DNA from: Tipula vernalis
Taxonomy: Eukaryota > Arthropoda > Insecta > Diptera > Tipulidae
Direction: 5' to 3'
DNA length: 64,000 nt
NCBI GenBank assembly: GCA_958295665.1
Contig: OY282560.1
Coordinates: forward strand, 94,092,311-94,156,310
Positions 1 to 10,805 of this stretch are shown in pieces. The notes below the pieces were generated by a model that was not told where the DNA came from, did no database searches, and was given only the letters and a program-made list of their open reading frames with translations. The translations under genes and the position numbers were made by a program. How positions within the stretch are numbered: the stretch's first letter is position 1; each line of letters begins with the position of its first letter.

Positions 1-3000
1 ATTACCGATCTCATAAGAACTTAGTGGGCCGGCAATGATTCTTTATATTTTGAGTTGGTAACGGTATAGACTAACTTTAGTGAAAATCATAGATCAGCCG
101 TATGGGTGCAATTTCCACAATCGGCCAACTTCCAAATGGGTTCATATAAAATATTCAAAATTTTAAATTCTTTATTACCGATCTCATAAGAACTTAGTGG
201 GCCGGCAATGATTCTTTATATTTTGAGTTGGTAATGGTATAGACTAACTTTGGTAAAAATCTAAGATCAGCCGTATGGGTGCAATTTCCACAATCGGCCA
301 ACTTCCAAATGGCTTCATATAAAATAATAAAAATTTTAAATTCTTTATTACCGATCTCATAAGAACTTAGTAGGCCGGAAATGATTCTTTATATTTTGAG
401 TTGGTAATAGTATAGACTAACTTTGGTGCAATCTAAGATCAGCCGTATGGGTGCAATTTCCACAATCGGCCAACTTCCAAATGGCTTCATATAAAATAAT
501 AAAAATTTTAAATTCTTTTTTACCGATCTCATAAGAACTTAGTAGGCCGGAAATGATTCTTTATATTTTGAGTTGGTAACGGTATAGACTAACTTTGGTG
601 AAAATCATAGATCAGCCGTATGGGTGCAATTTCCACAATCGGCCAACTTCCAAATGGGTTCATATAAAATAATCAAAATTTTAAATTCTTTATTACCGAT
701 CTCATAAGAACTTAGTGGGCCGGCAATGATTCTTTATATTTTGAGTTGGTAATGGTATAGACTAACTTTGGTAAAAATCTAAGATCAGCCGTATGTGTGC
801 AATTTCCACAATCGGCCAACTTCCAAATGGCTTCATATAAAATAATAAAAATTTTAAATTCTTTTTTACCGATCTCATAAGAACTTAGTAGGCCGGAAAT
901 GATTCTTTATATTTTGAGTTGGTAACAGTATAGACTAACTTTTATAAAAATCATAGATCAGCCGTATGGGTGCAATTTCCACAATCGGCCAACTTCCAAA
1001 TGGGTTCATATAAAATAATCAAAATTTTAAATTCTTTATTACCGATCTCATAAGAACTTAGTGGGCCGGCAATGATTCTTTATATTTTGAGTTGGTAATG
1101 GTATAGACTAACTTTGGTAAAAATCTAAGATCAGCCGTATGGGTGCAATTTCCACAATCGGCCAACTTCCAAATGGCTTCATATAAAATAATAAAAATTT
1201 TAAATTCTTTTTTACCGATCTCATAAGAACTTAGTAGGCCGGAAATGATTCTTTATATTTTAAGTTGGTAATGGTATAGACTAACTTTGTTAAAAATCTA
1301 AGATCAGCCGTATGGGTGCAATTTCCACAATCGGCCAACATCCAAACGTCTTCATATAAAGTATTCAAAATTTTAAATTCTTTATTACCGATCTCATAAG
1401 AACTTAGTGGGCTGGAAATGATTCTTTATATTTTGAGTTGGTAATCGTATAGACTAACTTTGGTGAAAATCTAAGATCAGCCGTATGGGTGCAATTTCCA
1501 CAATCGGCCAACATCCAAATGGGTTCATATAAAATAATAAAAATTTTTAATTCTTTATTACCGATCTCATAAGAACTTAGTGGGCCGGCAATGATTCTTG
1601 ATATTTTGAGTTGGTAACGGTATAGACTAACTTTGGTGCAAATCTAAGATCAGCCGTATGGGTGCAATTTCCACAATCGGCCAACTTCCAAATGGGTTCA
1701 TATAAAATAATAAAAATTTTAAATTCTTTATTACCGATCTCATAAGAACTTAGTGGGCCGGAAATGATTCTTTATATTTTGAGTTGGTAATGGTATAGAC
1801 TAACTTTGTTAAAAATCTAAGATCAGCCGTATGGGTGCAATTTCCACAATCGGCCAACATCCAAACGTCTTCATATAAAGTATTCAAAATTTTAAATTCT
1901 TTATTACCGATCTCATAAGAACTTAGTGGGCCGGCAATGATTCTTTATATTTTGAGTTGGTAATCGTATAGACTAACTTTGTTAAAAATCTAAGATCAGC
2001 CGTATGGGTGCAATTTCCACAATCGGCCAACATCCAAACGTCTTCATATAAAGTATTCAAAATTTTAAATTCTTTATTACCGATCTCATAAGAACTTAGT
2101 GGGCCGGAAATGATTATTAATATTTTGAGTTGGTAATGGTATAGACTAACTTTGGTGAAAATCTAAGATCAGCCGTATGGGTGCAATTTCCACAATCGGC
2201 CAACTTCCAAATGGCTTGATATAAAATAATAAAAATTTTAAATTCTTTATTACCGATCTCATAAGAACTTAGTGGGCCGGAAATGATTCTTTATATTTTG
2301 AGTTGGTAATGGTATAGACTAACTTTGGTAAAAATCTAAGATCAGCCGTATGTGTGCAATTTCCACAATCGGCCAACTTCCAAATGGCTTCATATAAAAT
2401 AATAAAAATTTTAAATTCTTTTTTACCGATCTCATAAGAACTTAGTAGGCCGGAAATGATTCTTGATATTTTGAGTTGGTAACGGTATAGACTAACTTTG
2501 GTAAAAATCATAGATCAGCCGTATGGGTGCAATTTCCACAATCGGCCAACTTCCAAATGGGTTCATATAAAATAATCAAAATTTTAAATTCTTTATTACC
2601 GATCTCATAAGAACTTAGTGGGCCGGCAATGATTCTTTATATTTTGAGTTGGTAATGGTATAGACTAACTTTGGTAAAAATCTAAGATCAGCCGTATGGG
2701 TGCAATTTCCACAATCGGCCAACTTCCAAATGGCTTCATATAAAATAATAAAAATTTTAAATTCTTTTTTACCGATCTCATAAGAACTTAGTAGGCCGGA
2801 AATGATTCTTTATATTTTAAGTTGGTAATGGTATAGACTAACTTTGTTAAAAATCTAAGATCAGCCGTATGGGTGCAATTTCCACAATCGGCCAACATCC
2901 AAACGTCTTCATATAAAGTATTCAAAATTTTAAATTCTTTATTACCGATCTCATAAGAACTTAGTGGGCTGGAAATGATTCTTTATATTTTGAGTTGGTA

Positions 3001-4910
3001 ATCGTATAGACTAACTTTGGTGAAAATCTAAGATCAGCCGTATGGGTGCAATTTCCACAATCGGCCAACATCCAAATGGGTTCATATAAAATAATAAAAA
3101 TTTTTAATTCTTTATTACCGATCTCATAAGAACTTAGTGGGCCGGCAATGATTCTTGATATTTTGAGTTGGTAACGGTATAGACTAACTTTGGTGCAAAT
3201 CTAAGATCAGCCGTATGGGTGCAATTTCCACAATCGGCCAACTTCCAAATGGGTTCATATAAAATAATAAAAATTTTAAATTCTTTATTACCGATCTCAT
3301 AAGAACTTAGTGGGCCGGAAATGATTCTTTATATTTTGAGTTGGTAATGGTATAGACTAACTTTGTTAAAAATCTAAGATCAGCCGTATGGGTGCAATTT
3401 CCACAATCGGCCAACATCCAAACGTCTTCATATAAAGTATTCAAAATTTTAAATTCTTTATTACCGATCTCATAAGAACTTAGTGGGCCGGCAATGATTC
3501 TTTATATTTTGAGTTGGTAATGGTATAGACTAACTTTGTTAAAAATCTAAGATCAGCCGTATGGGTGCAATTTCCACAATCGGCCAACATCCAAACGTCT
3601 TCATATAAAGTATTCAAAATTTTAAATTCTTTATTACCGATCTCATAAGAACTTAGTGGGCCGGAAATGATTATTAATATTTTGAGTTGGTAATGGTATA
3701 GACTAACTTTGGTGAAAATCTAAGATCAGCCGTATGGGTGCAATTTCCACAATCGGCCAACTTCCAAATGGCTTGATATAAAATAATAAAAATTTTAAAT
3801 TCTTTATTACCGATCTCATAAGAACTTAGTGGGCCGGAAATGATTCTTTATATTTTGAGTTGGTAATGGTATAGACTAACTTTGGTAAAAATCTAAGATC
3901 AGCCGTATGTGTGCAATTTCCACAATCGGCCAACTTCCAAATGGCTTCATATAAAATAATAAAAATTTTAAATTCTTTTTTACCGATCTCATAAGAACTT
4001 AGTAGGCCGGAAATGATTCTTGATATTTTGAGTTGGTAACGGTATAGACTAACTTTGGTATAAATCATAGATCAGCCGTATGGGTGCAATTTCCACAATC
4101 GGCCAACTTCCAAATGGGTTCATATAAAATAATCAAAATTTTAAATTCTTTATTACCGATCTCATAAGAACTTAGTGGGCCGGCAATGATTCTTTATATT
4201 TTGAGTTGGTAATGGTATAGACTAACTTTGGTAAAAATCTAAGATCAGCCGTATGGGTGCAATTTCCACAATCGGCCAACTTCCAAATGGCTTCATATAA
4301 AATAATAAAAATTTTAAATTCTTTTTTACCGATCTCATAAGAACTTAGTAGGCCGGAAATGATTCTTTATATTTTGAGTTGGTAATGGTAAAGACTAACT
4401 TTGTTAAAAATCTAAGATCAGCCGTATGGGTGCAATTTCCACAATCGGCCAACATCCAAACGTCTTCATATAAAGTATTCAAAATTTTAAATTCTTTATT
4501 ACCGATCTCATAAGAACTTAGTGGGCTGGAAATGATTCTTTATATTTTGAGTTGGTAATGGTATAGACTAACTTTGGTGAAAATCTAAGATCAGCTGTAT
4601 GGGTGCAATTTCCACAATCGGCCAACTTCCAAATGGGTTCATATAAAATAATAAAAATTTTAAATTCTTTATTACCGATCTCATAAGAACTTAGTGGGCC
4701 GGAAATGATTTTTAATATTTTGAGTTGGTAATGGTATAGACTAACTTTGGTGAAAATCTAAGATCAGCCGTATGGGTGCAATTTCCACAATCGGCCAACT
4801 TCCAAATGGCTTCATATAAAATAATCAAAATTTTAAATTCTTTTTTACCGATCTCATAAGAACTTAGTAGGCCGGAAATGATTCTTTATATTTTGAGTTG
4901 GTAATAGTAT
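1..4910. repeat. 173-bp satellite array with 9-mer higher-order repeat
   Basis: About 28 head-to-tail monomers of 172-174 bp. Each starts near ATTACCGATCTCATAAGAAC and contains a conserved block TGCAATTTCCACAATCGGCC. Monomer starts fall at 1, 174, 347, 519 and so on. Variants (GGCCGGCAATG versus GGCCGGAAATG, GTAACGG versus GTAATGG, TATGTGTGC versus TATGGGTGC) recur every 1557 bp (9 x 173) from about 690 onward, which is a higher-order repeat. The left edge is cut by the window, so the array is longer. Short minus-strand open frames of about 80 codons recur exactly 1557 bp apart and are artefacts of the repeat. Role is unknown; arrays of nucleosome-scale monomers with higher-order structure are typical of centromeric or pericentromeric DNA. 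Confidence 0.97.
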
Positions 4911-5012
4911 CTTAGATCTGATCTTAGATTTTCACCAAAGTTAGTCTATACCATTACCAACTCAAAATATAAAGAATCATTTCCGGCCCACTAAGTTCTT
5001 ATGAGATCGGCA
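4911..5012 (-). repeat. Inverted satellite fragment at array edge
   Basis: Directly after the last forward monomer the sequence turns into the reverse complement of the same monomer, ending near GATCGG at about 5010. With the preceding 60 bp it makes an imperfect palindrome (arms about 4850-4910 and 4950-5010). It marks an inversion or fold-back break at the satellite boundary. Confidence 0.9.
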
Positions 5013-6267
5013 ATAAATAATTTAAAATTATGATCAGTTTATATTGAATATTTTGTTTTGGAAAGACAATATATAGAAAAAGCTGGGATGGGATGAAAAA
5101 ATGTAATCATCATTTTATTTTTTACTTACATTTCTAATATATATAGATAAAAACTGGGATTGGATGAGATAGTATTACCCGATGAACATTTTTATTTTTT
5201 CTGGGATGAAAAACTGGGATAACTTCACATGCTTTTCTGACTAAGCCAAATTCCTACTTGAGGCGTAGTTACGTTAAAGGTCGAGTCTCAAAATTTGCCA
5301 CATATTTACGCATAGTGCTGATTTTATATCTGGCGGAAATCTTTTGCTGTAATCAGTCACTATTTGTAATACGCACAGTGGCGTAACTACAAATTTCGGG
5401 CCTCCCGCAAAATTTTTCTTGGGCCTCTAGAAATACTTCTTGTAACAAGTGAACAAGTAAAGTGTTTTGTTAAAAATATATTTGTTCCTATTGTACAACC
5501 TCGCATTAATTAAAAGTATCTAATTCGAGCGTACGAAACAGCAAGTGATTCAGTTCAATGCCTCAATCAAAACGCAATTTCTTGCAATCAACACAATGCT
5601 ATGACGGTTCTAAATATCAAGAGCTTCGAAATAATCTCAAAAAAGTCGAATTTTTAAAGTATCTTGAATTTCCAGATAGTTAATTTGCTAATATGCAAGT
5701 TAATGGTTAACAAAATGGCATGCAATAATAATGTAACTAACAAATAGTATCGGATAATTTCGTAAATATCGAACAATCGTATTTTTTGAATAGGAAGATT
5801 CTCGAGTAACATCGAACTATCAAATACAACCCGACCATCACAACAATACTCGAATAATCTAGAAAATCTCCTCCTAATCTAAAAGCTGTTTCGAAACTCT
5901 GAATCACCAATTAAGTCTCGAACATCATGCATCCCATTTCCATGCTACACTCCAATAATCTCGAGAAATTTTAAAATGTGATCAAAAGATGGAATCCGAG
6001 ACAAGGGGATATTAAACTGGGGAACCACGCCGAAAACAATTAAAAACAAACATCATCACAAATTGCAAAATTAATTGGGAATTTGCAATTTCCTTTTATT
6101 TAAAGTAGTTTTTCAAAATAACCGGTTTTACCAGGTTTACCTTTAAATTAAGTTTATATTTACGGTTTACCGATAATAAAAGATTTGTAAAAGGTTGAAT
6201 TTGTTTGGCAAAATGAGGTAAATTTGGAGTGTAAAACGTATATTACAAATAAATCAACCCAGCAAAC
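5013..6267. other. AT-rich spacer without recognised gene
   Basis: No open frame or known repeat that I can name. It holds three short echoes of CTGGGATGGGATGA or CTGGGATTGGATGA (5080-5220), and an inverted pair GCGTAGTTACG (about 5262) / GGCGTAACTAC (about 5381) that could be ends of a small decayed DNA element. A stretch of degenerate AATNTCGAA-type words follows (5620-5990). The right edge is the insertion point of the Gypsy element. Confidence 0.5.
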
Positions 6268-7836
6268 TGTTACGGCTACATTGATGCATACCTTTCTATT
6301 AAGCTAGTAATAAAATAAACAGACAACATTGAAATATTGTGCATTTATCATCATCGGTCAATAGCCCAAATTTTTATTTTATTTTATTTACGTTTATTTA
6401 CTACCGGTTGAATGGAGTGCCATCCTATGTAATACCTATCTATGTATTTATATATTTTATTTCTGTAAGTGCATCAATATATTGGAATATTATGTACTGT
6501 ACTATTGTGTATTATGGACTGTGTAAGTATGTTGTTAATGATGATTCAATTGGTTTGAAAAGGTTGTGATTACTGATCACTAATCATTGTTTTTTTTGGA
6601 TACATACACAGTATTCATTTACGTATAATTACCAAAAAGAACAAAATATTGGCGGGGTTAAACAATTTAATTACTGTAGTCATAGGGGAAATTCTAGCGT
6701 TTTATATCTTCTGCGAATGATTATGCCAATTTCAATCGAGAGGTCAAGCTGATCAGTACAAGTAAAAACGAAAGAAAGCACAATTGTGAAATTGAAATTA
6801 TTAAGTGTTTTTCATCAGTCACAAGAAATCATAAAACGAAGAATCTGGTAAGATTTTTTTTTTTTCATGATAATTTTTTTGGGTTTTATTTTGGTTTATA
6901 AGTACTATATTGTGTCCCATTTTCCTTCGATAGGATTTATTATAATATGATAATAAATAAATGAACCACGTTGGAGTGGCGATCAAGCAAATTGATTTTT
7001 GCAGGTCAATATTCGGCCTCTCGATCATTTTTGGGTTGGTGAAAAACTAACCGAAAGCACATAGACGAAAATAAAAGAAGGTTCGAATGCAGTTAGTTGG
7101 TGTATTTCAACTATGGTTTGATGCCTATTTTGCCCAATAGGACCGAGAGGAATTTGCAACTATACACTATAGGATTACGCGAGTTACCCATAAAAAAAAA
7201 AATATATATATATTCGGTCTACCAAATGCATCATCGGTGTAGTGAGTGTGTGTACCTGTGGTGACATATTGTTATATATTATAAAAAAAAAAAAATCTAG
7301 TATACATACATAATTGTGGAAAATTGGAGTTTAAAAATTAATTATTCATATGTTAAGTTAAATTATAAGAAAATTTGAAAAAAAAAAAGAAGGAAAAGAG
7401 AGAAAAGGGAAAACGAAAGATACCCATAGTGCGTGCAAGTTATAAAATTTTTTTTACAGCCATCCGAACGGATGCCCAAGAGTACTCTTCGGAAAAGTTC
7501 TGGTGAGTTTTTTTTAACAATTTTGCCTAGGTATATACAAATCTCTTTCTTTTTCGCTTTAAAAATATTTTTTACTAATTTTCCAAAATTAGAAAGTTTA
7601 TAAATTTTTATTTTTGTTATTGAAATTATGAATTAAATTTCTGTTTTAAAAATGGTATAAAAATAATTTCTTTTATTGGTGATGTGATTGAGGAAGTGCC
7701 CCATGTGATAATTCTTGTATAAAAAAAAAATGTACGTAAGGTTTGTGAGACCAATTCTAAGTCCTAATGATGAGAACTCCCCTAGCCATGAATCTACCCG
7801 GATCCAGACGTACGTTCATTAGGATGGTCAGTAACA
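6268..7836 (+). repeat. 5' LTR of the intact Gypsy element
   Basis: Direct repeat of 14138-15706. Starts TGTTACGGCTACATTGATGC and ends AGGATGGTCAGTAACA. Differences from the 3' copy include one fewer G near 6356, one fewer A near 7652, one more A near 7385 and one more C near 7785. Open frames inside it (for example 6339-6569) recur in the 3' LTR and look non-coding. Confidence 0.96.
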
Positions 7837-7839
7837 AAA

Positions 7840-7857
7840 TGGCGCCCGAGCAGGGAC
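7840..7857 (+). promoter_or_regulatory. Primer-binding site, tRNA-Lys-like
   Basis: TGGCGCCCGAGCAGGGAC begins three bases after the 5' LTR. It matches the usual pattern complementary to the 3' end of a lysine tRNA with one apparent mismatch. It would prime minus-strand DNA synthesis. Confidence 0.85.
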
Positions 7858-9011
7858 CGCGTGGAAATTCCGGTTGGTAAAAATCGCGCGGTTTAAATTC
7901 CGTTATAGCACATGATTTCGTTAACCATGTAAAATATAATTACCGTATTTTTTTTTTTTTGTTTTTTTTTATGGTCGGCCTAAAAAGTCATCCAAGCAGC
8001 TTCACTGCTTAACAACGGCTTCTTTACAACCGCTTAGTGTATCATTTTTTTTTGTTTTTTTTGCAACGTTTGTTTTTCGAAATAGAGTTTTTTATGCTGA
8101 TTTATTTTTAACTAGCGGTTAGTGCCAATTCTAATTTTTTTTTATATATTGCATTCTCAATTAAATTTAAAGTTCATTTCCCTCCAAATTTTTATTTTGT
8201 TTTAGGCTTGTGTATTGATCACATTTTCGGATGAAGGGGAGTAGATACTTGGCGAAGTCAAGAGTTCGTCTTATTCATTCGATTATGGCATTCTACACAG
8301 GAATGTTTGAAATAAGTAATATCCACAATTTCCTAATTTTAATGTGTGCTTTTGAAGGTTATCATTGATTGATTTTCTAGCAAGGTTGACTTGATTGATT
8401 CCATAGTGATTCTATGATTTGTTTATCTCATTATCACTTGTTGGAACATCTCAAGGTTGATTTTCATAGCGTACATTCCTTTTCGATTTAATAGTTATTT
8501 TTATTATTTCACATGGCGCTTAAATATTCATCGATCCATCACCAATATAATTTTGATCCTTTTTGTAAATACATCACATTTATAATAATATATGTAAATT
8601 GCATATAATTAAACATACACATATATTTATCTTTGCAATCCAATAATTTTTTTTTGACAAACGTTTATAATATATCATATTATCATATTCATAGTGTATA
8701 GTTGTTGATTCACTCGTTTGGTTGAGATCAAATTAGGTTATCGTTTTTTTTGGTTAAGGGTTATACAACATATCTACATAACAATTTTTTTTATTATTTT
8801 CATAATTATTATATACATAACATATACTATAGTATATAGCTTTGAATATATATACATATTTACATATTGGTAAATATTTAGTATATACCCATAGTTTAGT
8901 TTTCTTGTTTCGTCCAATTTTTTCTTCACCTTTGGGAAGTAAAATACCAACCCTAGAGATAATTGTGTGAATAGTTTGTTTATTTCTAATTCCAAACCAT
9001 ATTTTTTTAAA
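7858..9011 (+). other. Untranslated leader of the intact Gypsy element
   Basis: About 1.15 kb between primer site and gag ATG, with long T and A runs and no long open frame. A packaging signal would be expected here, but nothing specific can be read. Confidence 0.6.
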
Positions 9012-10805
9012 ATGGATTCGCTTAGTTATTTACGAAATCTCTCAGTGTCGGAGTTGGAAGCTGAATATCAGGTTAGGGGTCTGTCAAGTAGAACTTCAGA
9101 TGCTCAGTCAATACTTTATAATTTATTAATGGCTGAAGAACAAGATGCTAAGTTTAAACCTAATTCATCACATATTAAAATGAATCCAGAAGTAGAAATT
9201 GAGTTGTGCAAAAGTAAATATGATGAACTGTCGAAGTTCATTGAAGAAACAGATAATACAGTTTCCCTAGAAGTAGCAGCAAAAACGCTCGGGAAAATTA
9301 TTCATTACCGGGATCGAACCAAACGATTGGAGAATTCATTTGGAGACTTGGGGATCCTTTCAAAGTTACACAACAGTTGGCGCAGATTATTTAATCAATA
9401 TTTAAAGATAGTGAATGATATAAATACTGCAGCTATCCAAAAGGAATCGTTTAGAACTTCTCCACATCAAATTGGTCCAACCAATTTACCACCAGCTGAA
9501 GATGCTTCAACTCATCAACCCAGCGATCCAAAAGGCAACATATCTCGCACTAGTCCCGGTCAATATACGACATCACCACCAGGAAAAGTAGCAGCGGTCC
9601 ATAAACCATTTCCTAAGGAAATGAAAGATTCTGTGGTAGATTTGTTTGCACAGGTTGAGTCCAGAAGAACCAGTAAGACAAATGATCTGAACGAAACAGC
9701 ACCGTTGAATACACATTTTGCAAATTCACAAACTGAGATTCCATTCCAGAATATTCAAAATCAATTTATTCCACGACAAAATATCAATTTTCAGCCTATA
9801 TCAGAGCCACAGAAATTTTCTTCAAAGCCAGCACCGCAAAACATCATGCAGAGATTCCATAAAATTAGACAAACATGGAACTTGTCATTTGACGGTAGTG
9901 ACACATGTAACGTTCATGATTTTATCCATAGGTTGGAGCAGATAGCACGAGATGACGGCTTTCCAGAATCCGCACTTACAAGAGCGTTGCATTTGTTTTT
10001 AACAAAAAAGGCCGAAGACTGGTACTGGGTCTATAAACTAGATCATCCAGATGTAGAATGGTGCCAAATGAAGTCTGCTATGATAGCCTATTTCAGCTCG
10101 TATGATTTTGAAGAAGAAATCAGGGAACAAATACTCCGCAAGCATCAACAACGAGAGTCATTTTCGGATTTTGCGTTGAGTGTTCAAAAATTGAATGGCC
10201 GCCTTCAAAATAGATTGTCCGAGAGAGAACTCATATATCGTTTATGCCAGAACATGAATCCGGCGTTGAAGAACGTGACGTTATCAAGCCAAAGTTCGAT
10301 ACGATCTTTAGAAGAATTGAGGGTGTTGTGCCAAAGATATGAAAGGATGTGGCAGCAGACCGGCTACGATCCAAGGCACTTTGGAGAGCAATCGATATCT
10401 AGACGAAGGCCAATTGTAAACGAAGTGGCGTTTAAGTATGATGTAAACCTTATCCAGCCGATGAATGAACTAAGTTTAAATAAAAGCAGTGGGCAATTAC
10501 CTGTAAATAACGAACGGCAAATAGAAATTGAAGCCTTTAATCAAAATCAGCGTAGCCGACTACCAGATACAACTCCCAACAATTTAATATGTTGGAATTG
10601 CAAAGACATAGGTCACAGGTACCAAGATTGTTCGACGTCGTTTTTAAACGTTTTTTGTTTCGGATGTGGGGCACCCAATGTCCGCAAACCTAACTGCCCC
10701 AGGTGTCAGCTTTATGCATCGGAAAACATAAGTCCGAGTGGGAATGCAGTGAGGGGATCGCGCTCGGAGGAGAACATGAGGTCAACCAAACCACCCTCGA
10801 AGTAA
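9012..10805 (+). CDS. gag: Gag polyprotein of the intact Gypsy element
   Basis: Structural protein of the virus-like particle, 597 residues from the first ATG (MDSLSYLRNL). The frame is open a little further upstream (from a GTG at 8967) but has no earlier ATG. The N-terminal part is helical and charged, followed by a Pro/Ser/Gln-rich linker (about residues 150-280). The capsid region has the usual retrotransposon Gag look around W-N-L-S-F-D-G (about 295-440). Near the C terminus (about 527-570) sit one CCHC knuckle CWNCKDIGHRYQDC and a second cysteine-rich motif CFGCGAPNVRKPNCPRC. Gag terminates at TAA 10803-10805; pol opens in the -1 frame from 10694, giving a 112-nt overlap. No stop or frameshift is seen. 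Confidence 0.93.
   Translation: MDSLSYLRNLSVSELEAEYQVRGLSSRTSDAQSILYNLLMAEEQDAKFKPNSSHIKMNPEVEIELCKSKYDELSKFIEETDNTVSLEVAAKTLGKIIHYRDRTKRLENSFGDLGILSKLHNSWRRLFNQYLKIVNDINTAAIQKESFRTSPHQIGPTNLPPAEDASTHQPSDPKGNISRTSPGQYTTSPPGKVAAVHKPFPKEMKDSVVDLFAQVESRRTSKTNDLNETAPLNTHFANSQTEIPFQNIQNQFIPRQNINFQPISEPQKFSSKPAPQNIMQRFHKIRQTWNLSFDGSDTCNVHDFIHRLEQIARDDGFPESALTRALHLFLTKKAEDWYWVYKLDHPDVEWCQMKSAMIAYFSSYDFEEEIREQILRKHQQRESFSDFALSVQKLNGRLQNRLSERELIYRLCQNMNPALKNVTLSSQSSIRSLEELRVLCQRYERMWQQTGYDPRHFGEQSISRRRPIVNEVAFKYDVNLIQPMNELSLNKSSGQLPVNNERQIEIEAFNQNQRSRLPDTTPNNLICWNCKDIGHRYQDCSTSFLNVFCFGCGAPNVRKPNCPRCQLYASENISPSGNAVRGSRSEENMRSTKPPSK

Noticed and set aside
2269..4068. Two identical 80-codon minus frames
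   Set aside because: They are satellite monomer translations repeated at the 1557-bp period.
6339..6569. 76-codon frame inside the LTR (also at 14207)
   Set aside because: Lies in non-coding LTR, changed at its start by a single-base indel between the LTR copies.
10643..10649. TTTAAAC slippery heptamer in the gag frame
   Set aside because: It is correctly phased, but the pol frame reached by a -1 shift there has a stop at 10691-10693, so it cannot make Gag-Pol.
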